Shown in pieces: positions 1-4,916 of a stretch of 11,097 nucleotides of DNA. This DNA is from an uncultured Clostridia bacterium (lineage in GTDB: Bacteria > Bacillota > Clostridia > Christensenellales > Borkfalkiaceae). Both the position numbers and the translations under genes were made by a program. The notes below the pieces were generated by a model that worked only from the letters and a program-made list of their open reading frames with translations, had not been told where the DNA came from and searched no databases. How positions within the stretch are numbered: position 1 is the first letter of the stretch; every line of letters starts with the position of its first letter. The stretch is from the NCBI GenBank assembly GCA_937915565.1, contig CALDMH010000026.1:1-11097 (forward strand), read 5' to 3'.

Positions 1-31
1 CCATAAACGAAGCGTAAAACAGCCCGTCCAT
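1..31 (-). CDS. Start of a minus-strand gene, truncated by the window edge
   Basis: Reading the minus strand, an ATG at 31-29 opens a frame that stays open to the window edge (MDGLFYASFM). A good Shine-Dalgarno, AAAGGAG, lies at 51-45, but its spacer of 13 nt is longer than usual. The A-rich stretch after it resembles the leader of the large lipoprotein gene upstream on the same strand. Ten residues are too few to assign a family. The gene would lie downstream of the lipoprotein on the same strand, separated by 210 nt that contain a strong hairpin, so it is probably a separate transcript. It could also be chance, since only ten codons are visible. Confidence 0.35.
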   Translation of the reverse strand, partial: MDGLFYASFM

Positions 32-181
32 AATTTTTCTTTTTCTCCTTTCCTTATCTTGAAGCACCATACTTGTCCGCCTTTTGTTTTTATATCGAGC
101 GAAAACGATACGAGCTTACGGTGACGTTTCCGTTTTACGAAGCCCGCAAGCCGTACTGTTTTTTGCCGACATACTCAATAT

Positions 182-216
182 CGGACGCCGATAAAACCGT
201 ATTTTATCGGCGTCCG
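182..216 (-). terminator. Perfect 15-bp hairpin after the lipoprotein gene
   Basis: Arms 182-196 and 202-216 are perfect reverse complements around a 5-nt loop. The hairpin lies about 26 nt past the lipoprotein stop codon, where a terminator is expected. On the minus strand no U-run follows the right arm, although the hairpin itself holds A4 and T4 in its arms next to the loop. On the plus strand a T-rich stretch starts about 7 nt after it. It may be a U-less or bidirectional terminator, or a 3'-end stabiliser. The perfect stem is seen; termination is inferred. Confidence 0.55.
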
Positions 217-241
217 GTACCTGTTTTATATTTTATTATTT

Positions 242-3200
242 TTATGAGAATAAAATTTCAACCCAAAAACCGTCGGGGTTAGGCAAATTCGCGTCGAAAT
301 TTCTATAATACACTACGAATGAAACTCCGTTCTCCTTCATTGCGTCGGTTATTTCCAGTTCTCCGGACTGCCACATTCCGTTTTGCGCCTTTTCAACTTC
401 TCCTTTCACCGCAAAAGCCGCCGTCGTGCCGTCTTTGGAATAGAAATTCACGGTTATCTTGGTATAACCCTCCGCCGCTTTCGCCGCTATTAACCTTGCG
501 TCGACGATAAGCGCGGTATTTTGGTCGAATTTTCCGCTCGTAACAATATAACGACCATCGTAAGAAATATCATATCCGGAGCCGTTATTATCGGCGTCGC
601 CCGTAGTTTTTACCCATCTCGTTTTGTCGTTTACGTCAAACTCCTTGTAGAACTTGACGTCGATGAAAAATCCGTCCGCAGCTTCGTAACCGGTTAAACC
701 GTTATTTAAAGCCAAATCGTTATACAGCGCAGTGAACGAAAAACCGTTTTTACGCATTTCCTGAGTTATCGCATACTCATTGGAAATATCTATGCAACCT
801 GCGGAACTCCATTTCCACGCGCCGTCGTGGATACCCAAAGTTGATAATTTGTTCGCCTTCGGCCTTAAAGTAACGGTAAACGAAACGTAGCCTTGGTTAT
901 ACATTGCGGAAATAAGCCTATTGTTTACGGTTATGGGAGTGGTAACGGCATCGCCTTTAACAGGATTCCCTCCGGTAACTTCGACGTAACCGACTTCCTG
1001 ATTATAAGTTACGGAAAGAGACGAACTGATATAGTTTTGTTTTTGAGTAAGGTCGAATTCGTCAAGGAAAGCAATTTCGACGTAGAATCCGTTCACGTCG
1101 TCGGGATAATTTTCGTCCTTCGCCTTTCCTTCATTCACAAGCCTTTGATTCTGGTCGGCAAATACCGTTTTGAAAACGTAGCCGTTCATTATCATATCGT
1201 CGGTGATGAATTGTTCGATTCCGACAATATCTCCCGTGGCGTATTTCGTTTCTTTATATCCCGGTTCATTCAAACCGAGAATCGCATATTGACCGGCCTT
1301 TCTCTTTAAAGTAACAATAAAGGAACTCTTCCCGCTTTCTCTCATTTTTGCAAGAATACGTCCGTCTATCGTAACCTTACCCTCGGTTTGCGTCGCTCCG
1401 GGATTTGCTCCGATTACTTCGACATTGTTTCCCGATTCGTTATATACTTTTTCAAAGTCGGTCACTATCCATTGCGTCATAACGTCCGCATCGAGAGCCT
1501 CGTTATAACCGATTTCCATAAGGAAGCCGTCGTAATATTTTTCTGCGTGCCAAGCTTCCGATTCTTTTTTAAGGTCTACACCTTGAACGACGAAAGTTAA
1601 ACCGCTCGTTCTCATTTCTTCCGTAAGAAGAATATATTTGAACTCCCGAACTTCTGCGTTTGTGCCATACTTATTACCGTTGACGGTAATATATTTTCTC
1701 ATTCTCTGTCCGGCCTTGTCGGATATTTTGAGGGAAATGCTATCGTAGCCGTTATCGAGAAGATAATTAACCTCTTCGGGAACGAGTTTTATTTCCGTTT
1801 CCCACGAATCCCCTGCCTTAACCGTATAAACGCCGTCGGAGTAATCGTAAATAAGGCCTGTTTTTATATGAGAAGCTTTGTTGCCGGCATCAAACTCCTT
1901 ATTAAACGTTATCTGCAAATAATATCCGTCGGAATTCTCGTTTTGTTTTCCGTCGACGAAATTTCCGTAGTAGGGCTGAATCTTAATGCCCGACGCAGCC
2001 GTTTGTTCGGTAAGCGCATAATCGTATATCGTGAGCATTCTATGCGACGCAGTGACGGGTTTTTCTCCGTTCACCAACACGTCGAACGTGGTTGCCTGAC
2101 CGATTTTACTCATAAATTTCATACTGACCGACGTGTAACCTTTTTCGAGCCAGTAAGCTATTGCTTCGGGGCGAATAGTCAGGAATTTTCCGGCTTCCGC
2201 TGTAAACACGAACGTGCTTCCGTCAAGAACGTATTTTTCTTCCGTAGAAACGTATTCGTTTAAGTTGTTCGGGTTGAAAGTTTTTTCCAATTCCAACTTC
2301 ATCGCGAAGTCGTTTAAAGTTCCGTTATAAGCCAAGGGATTGCTCTTCCTGTCTTCCGTTACGGTTGCGGGAGCAACTTTTTCGTCGCCGAAATAAGTGT
2401 ACCAGACTTCAAATTCGATTCCGTTTTCGCCATAAGGCAATTCCACGGTTTTCGTCGCGTCGTTCTCCACGTAAGTGTATTTGAACTTCTCGCCCACTCC
2501 GTTTTCGTCGCCGAGAACGAGTTTGAACAAACAAGTATCGTTAAATCCTTCGAGCGTGAAGCAATTTCCGGCACTAAATATTCCGTCGCTCTCCTCGGTT
2601 TTGCCGAATCTCCAAGCAAAAGACCTGTAACTTCTGTCGGGGCAACCGAATTTTACCGTAACGTTATAATATCTGTTTGCAACGAGTTGCTCGATAACCG
2701 TTTTGTCAAGAGTTATTCTCGCTATGGTTGAACCGTCGTCTTCGAGATATACGACGTAACCGTATTTTTCGTCTTTAACCGCATAGGATTTTTTATTCTC
2801 CGAAGAGGAATCGACGGCCACGGCTTCGAGATAATCTTCTCCGCAAGTTTCGCAAACGCCGTCGCTATTGAACGCGTGAGCAAGTTTTGTAGAAGAATAC
2901 GTTCTGTAAGAATCGTCGCAACGCGAGCATTTATATTCGGTGTAACCGCCCGTTTTGCAGCTTGCCGCAACGGGAGTTTTCGCTTCGTGATTATGCCCCA
3001 AAGCTTCAACTTCGTCCGCGCGGTAATCCTTTCCGCAACCTGCGCGGTTGCAGTGGTAAACGGTATATCCAGCTTCCTCGCAGGTGGGGGCGGTTATAAC
3101 GGGAGCAACGCTTTCGTCTTTAAGATGCCCGAGCGGGGGAACGGCGTTTTCATAAGATTCGCCGCATACGCAAACGAACACTTTTTTGCCCGCTTCCTCG

Positions 3201-3652
3201 CAGGTGGGAGCGACGCTCTGCTCTTCGTCGAGCGTATAGCTATGCGAAGGTTTTATTTCCTCCGTTTCGTATTTTTCGCAGTTTTCTCTTCTGCACTCTC
3301 TGCTTTTAAGCCCTGCCTCCGTGCAAGTTGCCGCATTGACGACTTCCCATTCGCCGAAATCGTGGCCGAGAGCTTTTCCGAAACTTTCGGTTTTGGTTTC
3401 GTGGCAAACCGAACATTCAAAATGCTTTACGCCCGCTTTTTCGCAAGTGGGAGCTTCTTCGCTTACTTCAACGAAGTTGTGCGAGCAGGAAACGCTCGTG
3501 GATTCGCTCGTCGGTTTGCTCGCGGATTCGCTGCCGGTCCCGCTCGATTCGGCGGGCTTTTCGGAAGCGGAAGTCGTGTTGCCGCAAGCCGCGGCGGCAA
3601 GACTTACCGCAAGACAAAATACGAGAATCAATAATACTTTAATTCTTTTCAT
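242..3652 (-). CDS. Giant repetitive lipoprotein with Cys/His repeats and tandem C-terminal modules
   Basis: An exported protein of 1136 residues; I do not recognise its function. Residues 1-22 form a signal peptide (MKRIK, hydrophobic core, AAA) ending at lipobox Cys23, so it is probably lipid-anchored to the outer membrane face. Residues 24-55 are a Ser/Thr/Glu-rich linker. Residues 56-275 hold five Cys/His repeats of 40-41 residues plus a final CxxC at 267-270. Residues from about 289 to 1136 hold about six diverged modules. Each has a GYxSxxVxF-like strand (near 325, 502, 632, 771, 918, 1059) and ends in DGFxxEIxF (near 575, 708, 852, 993, 1127). Translation stops right after the last such strand, with no sortase signal or C-terminal membrane segment. 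The start is firm: GGAG at 3662-3659 with a 6-nt spacer to ATG. A SigA-like promoter lies upstream, and a divergent AraC regulator may control it. Binding or adhesion is possible, but nothing catalytic is visible. Confidence 0.9.
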   Translation of the reverse strand: MKRIKVLLILVFCLAVSLAAAACGNTTSASEKPAESSGTGSESASKPTSESTSVSCSHNFVEVSEEAPTCEKAGVKHFECSVCHETKTESFGKALGHDFGEWEVVNAATCTEAGLKSRECRRENCEKYETEEIKPSHSYTLDEEQSVAPTCEEAGKKVFVCVCGESYENAVPPLGHLKDESVAPVITAPTCEEAGYTVYHCNRAGCGKDYRADEVEALGHNHEAKTPVAASCKTGGYTEYKCSRCDDSYRTYSSTKLAHAFNSDGVCETCGEDYLEAVAVDSSSENKKSYAVKDEKYGYVVYLEDDGSTIARITLDKTVIEQLVANRYYNVTVKFGCPDRSYRSFAWRFGKTEESDGIFSAGNCFTLEGFNDTCLFKLVLGDENGVGEKFKYTYVENDATKTVELPYGENGIEFEVWYTYFGDEKVAPATVTEDRKSNPLAYNGTLNDFAMKLELEKTFNPNNLNEYVSTEEKYVLDGSTFVFTAEAGKFLTIRPEAIAYWLEKGYTSVSMKFMSKIGQATTFDVLVNGEKPVTASHRMLTIYDYALTEQTAASGIKIQPYYGNFVDGKQNENSDGYYLQITFNKEFDAGNKASHIKTGLIYDYSDGVYTVKAGDSWETEIKLVPEEVNYLLDNGYDSISLKISDKAGQRMRKYITVNGNKYGTNAEVREFKYILLTEEMRTSGLTFVVQGVDLKKESEAWHAEKYYDGFLMEIGYNEALDADVMTQWIVTDFEKVYNESGNNVEVIGANPGATQTEGKVTIDGRILAKMRESGKSSFIVTLKRKAGQYAILGLNEPGYKETKYATGDIVGIEQFITDDMIMNGYVFKTVFADQNQRLVNEGKAKDENYPDDVNGFYVEIAFLDEFDLTQKQNYISSSLSVTYNQEVGYVEVTGGNPVKGDAVTTPITVNNRLISAMYNQGYVSFTVTLRPKANKLSTLGIHDGAWKWSSAGCIDISNEYAITQEMRKNGFSFTALYNDLALNNGLTGYEAADGFFIDVKFYKEFDVNDKTRWVKTTGDADNNGSGYDISYDGRYIVTSGKFDQNTALIVDARLIAAKAAEGYTKITVNFYSKDGTTAAFAVKGEVEKAQNGMWQSGELEITDAMKENGVSFVVYYRNFDANLPNPDGFWVEILFS
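245..2788 (-). repeat. About six tandem modules in the lipoprotein C-terminal half
   Basis: Coding repeat, residues about 289-1136. Landmark strands recur: YYNVTVKF (328), GYTSVSMKF (505), GYDSISLKI (635), GKSSFIVTL (774), GYVSFTVTL (921), GYTKITVNF (1062). After the first interval of 177 residues the spacings are about 130-147. KxGQ-like turns follow in modules 2-4. A second landmark, (M/A)(R/K)xxGxxF, comes at about 680, 820, 966 and 1105, followed by DGFxxEIxF and, in several copies, EFD. The alternating hydrophobic strands suggest an all-beta sandwich fold, which is inference. Module 1 is the most diverged. Module borders are approximate because they were set by eye. Confidence 0.7.
2828..3487 (-). 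repeat. Five 40-41-residue Cys/His repeats inside the lipoprotein
   Basis: Coding repeat, residues about 56-275. Each unit reads roughly (A/P)TCxEAG, then a Cys exactly 10 residues after the first, a third Cys 2-5 residues later, and a closing LGH-like His. First Cys: 70, 110, 151, 191, 232. Second Cys: 80, 120, 161, 201, 242. Third Cys: 83, 125, 163, 206, 245. His: 97, 137, 176, 220, 259. A final C267-x2-C270 ends the array. At DNA level units 3 and 4 share an identical 17-nt stretch (3192-3208 and 3072-3088), 120 nt apart, which suggests fairly recent duplication. Three Cys and one His per unit suit zinc binding; disulfides are the alternative in an exported protein. Confidence 0.85.
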
Positions 3653-3686
3653 CTTTTTCTCCTTTAATCTTTTCTTGTTAACGAAA

Positions 3687-3720
3687 TTTCTCGTCGCAAG
3701 ACGAGAAAGGGGTTAACCCC
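3687..3720 (-). promoter_or_regulatory. Two stem-loops in the lipoprotein mRNA leader
   Basis: A 9-bp perfect stem (3687-3695 with 3700-3708) encloses a 4-nt loop, TTGC on the mRNA strand. Directly beside it, 3709-3720 is the 12-nt palindrome GGGGTTAACCCC. Both lie between the predicted minus-strand promoter and the lipoprotein ribosome site, so they should be in its 5' untranslated region. The palindrome is also a candidate operator. No U-run follows either element, so attenuation is not evident; mRNA stabilisation or protein binding is more likely. Confidence 0.5.
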
Positions 3721-3736
3721 TGATTTTCACGCTATA

Positions 3737-3765
3737 ATTATAACATCGTAAACTGCTCCGTTCAA
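3737..3765 (-). promoter_or_regulatory. SigA-type promoter for the lipoprotein gene
   Basis: On the minus strand, -35 TTGAAC (3765-3760) and a perfect -10 TATAAT (3742-3737) are 17 nt apart. Transcription would start near 3730, giving a leader of about 78 nt before the ATG at 3652. A short dyad, TTCAA-N4-TTGAA at 3761-3774, overlaps the -35 and could be a repressor site. The match to the SigA consensus is seen; use in the cell is inferred. Confidence 0.7.
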
Positions 3766-3795
3766 TACTTTGAACATATGCAGAATTGCTCTATA

Positions 3796-3811
3796 TTAAC
3801 TTTTTTGTTAA
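3796..3811. promoter_or_regulatory. TTAAC-N6-GTTAA dyad next to the araC promoter
   Basis: A perfect 5-bp dyad with a 6-T spacer ends 5 nt before the -35 of the araC-family promoter. GTTAAC also occurs at 3677-3682 and inside the palindrome at 3709-3720. The repeated motif in a short divergent region hints at a shared operator, possibly for the AraC-type regulator itself. A five-base AT-rich dyad can arise by chance, so confidence is low. Confidence 0.35.
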
Positions 3812-3816
3812 AAAAC

Positions 3817-3845
3817 TTGACTTTTTTTGCTTTTTATTCTATCAT
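3817..3845 (+). promoter_or_regulatory. SigA-type promoter for the AraC-family gene
   Basis: -35 TTGACT (3817-3822) and -10 TATCAT (3840-3845) are separated by a T-rich 17-nt spacer. The predicted start is near 3852, giving a leader of about 46 nt. It points away from the lipoprotein promoter, with about 50 nt between the two -35 boxes, so one bound regulator could affect both. Confidence 0.65.
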
Positions 3846-3897
3846 TTTAATATCATTGCAATGCCAACGAGAGGCTTGACAAGGAGAATTTCACGAT

Positions 3898-4710
3898 ATG
3901 GAAACGCTGCACTTACTTCCTGCGACGCTCGATTTTTCCACCCTGCTCGACAACCATCACAACGAAGAAGAACACTGTCATTCCTTTTTCGAGTTATTTT
4001 ATATTAAGTCGGGAAGCGTAACCCACGTCACGCTGAATCAAACGGAAACTTTGGGGCTTGGCGAAGCTTGCCTGATTTGCCCCGGGGTTTCGCATAAATT
4101 TATCCGCGGCACGGAAACCTGCGAACAAAGAAACGTCCTTATCCGCCCGAATTTAATGAAAAAAGTGTGCGATTTTATCGATGAAACGCTTTTTGACGGC
4201 ATTTGCACCGAAAAAGTAATTCGTTTTAAATTCGAGGATTCGGATTTGAAGTTCATCGAGCATCGATTTTCTCTTTTTCTTTCCGACGCTTATTCCGACG
4301 CCAAAAGAAAAAATCTGGAAAAACTGCTCGTTGCGAATTTTCTTAACTTTATATATATGGGAACTCAAAGCTCGGTCAACACCTCGCTCGATTTCAAAAA
4401 CAGGTGCTTACAGGCCATAAACAACCATTATATAGACCCGAACGCAATAGCTTTCGTATGGGCGGAACTCGGATATAACAAAGTTTATCTCTCCAAAAAA
4501 TTCAAACAGGAGTTCGGCGTTACGATAACCGAATACATTTTATCGCTCCGCTTAAATCACGCCGCGTTTTTGCTCACGACGACGTCCTGCTCGATAGAAG
4601 AATGTTGCCATGCGATAGGCCTTGAAAGCCTTACTTATTTTATCAATTCTTTCAAGAAAAAATACGGAATGACTCCCGCGAAATATCGGAAGCAATCCGT
4701 TGACAAATAA
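3898..4710 (+). CDS. AraC/XylS-family transcriptional regulator
   Basis: A cytoplasmic DNA-binding regulator of 270 residues, a usual length for cupin-type AraC proteins. The N-terminal half is a small beta-barrel sensor domain: H26-x-H28-x3-E32-x6-G39 and P62-G-x2-H66 match the cupin motifs, so a metal or ligand pocket is possible. Residues about 168-266 are the double helix-turn-helix: first HTH near 185-220 (ending RLNHAAFLL), second near 232-266 with the family signature SIEECCHAIGLESLTYFINSFKKKYGMTPAKYR split over helices. The inducer cannot be predicted. AAGGAG at 3881-3886 sits 11 nt before this ATG, slightly far, but no better start lies nearby. It diverges from the lipoprotein gene, its most likely target besides itself. 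It converges with secA. Confidence 0.93.
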   Translation: METLHLLPATLDFSTLLDNHHNEEEHCHSFFELFYIKSGSVTHVTLNQTETLGLGEACLICPGVSHKFIRGTETCEQRNVLIRPNLMKKVCDFIDETLFDGICTEKVIRFKFEDSDLKFIEHRFSLFLSDAYSDAKRKNLEKLLVANFLNFIYMGTQSSVNTSLDFKNRCLQAINNHYIDPNAIAFVWAELGYNKVYLSKKFKQEFGVTITEYILSLRLNHAAFLLTTTSCSIEECCHAIGLESLTYFINSFKKKYGMTPAKYRKQSVDK

Positions 4711-4714
4711 AATT

Positions 4715-4748
4715 ACGGAATGCGTCGTTAAAACGTTTCCGTTTTATA
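4715..4748 (+). terminator. Weak terminator candidate after the AraC-family gene
   Basis: Just past the stop codon, ACGGAA (4715-4720) can pair with TTCCGT (4737-4742), with a further 3-bp inner stem, and TTTTATAAAT-like sequence follows. The stem is short and has an internal loop, so this is a modest candidate. The longer hairpin at 4764-4799 may back it up. Confidence 0.35.
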
Positions 4749-4763
4749 AATACGTCGTTATAA

Positions 4764-4799
4764 AATGCGCCCGTTCCGAAGTTTCGGAACGGGCGCATT
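4764..4799. terminator. 17-bp GC-rich hairpin between the AraC-family gene and secA
   Basis: Arms 4764-4780 and 4783-4799 are perfectly complementary, with the core GCGCCCGTTCCGAA. The gap lies between converging genes, so the hairpin can act on both. On the minus strand ATTTTAT follows, a fair U-tract; on the plus strand only ATTAAGTTT follows. It is likely a bidirectional terminator that blocks read-through between the plus-strand regulator gene and secA. Confidence 0.7.
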
Positions 4800-4802
4800 A
4801 AG

Positions 4803-4831
4803 TTTAAAAAGTCCGTCTATAAGTCGATTAT
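4803..4831 (+). repeat. 29-nt direct repeat, copy A
   Basis: This stretch matches 7822-7850 at 28 of 29 positions; the one difference is T at 4816 against C at 7835. Same orientation, about 3.0 kb apart, on either side of secA. The right half contains CTATAAGTCGATTA, which recurs inverted at 9803-9816. It lies in a non-coding gap between two hairpins. Its role is unknown. Confidence 0.8.
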
Positions 4832-4861
4832 CTCAACGTTTTTCAATAACAACAGCCACGC

Positions 4862-4897
4862 AAAAAACGACGGGCCGTGAATTCAATTCACGGCCCG
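4862..4897 (-). terminator. Rho-independent terminator of secA
   Basis: On the minus strand a GC-rich stem of at least 11 bp (4897-4887 with 4881-4871, core CGGGCCGTGAA) is followed three bases later by six T (complement of 4867-4862). It begins about 20 nt after the secA stop codon. This is a textbook intrinsic terminator in the right place and orientation. Confidence 0.9.
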
Positions 4898-4916
4898 AAG
4901 CGTATTAAGACAAATT

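Noticed and set aside
73..282. 69-codon open frame on the plus strand
   Set aside because: It runs through the perfect 182-216 hairpin and into the lipoprotein 3' end, without a ribosome site or familiar motif.
893..1309. 138-codon open frame on the plus strand, and others antisense to the lipoprotein and secA
   Set aside because: They are shadows of the long minus-strand genes; none has a convincing ribosome site or domain.
2876..3634. 252-codon open frame on the plus strand
   Set aside because: It lies antisense to the Cys/His repeats of the lipoprotein, has no ribosome site, and its Ala/Arg/Phe-rich product mirrors the opposite coding strand.
3875..3880. TTGACA as a second -35 for the AraC-family gene
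   Set aside because: No -10 lies 16-18 nt downstream, and the spot overlaps the ribosome site. The promoter at 3817-3845 is much better.
3898..4710. Metal-sensing AraC regulator paired with a zinc-binding lipoprotein
   Set aside because: The His/His/Glu/His set is present, but these positions are widely conserved in AraC cupin domains, so they do not show metal sensing.
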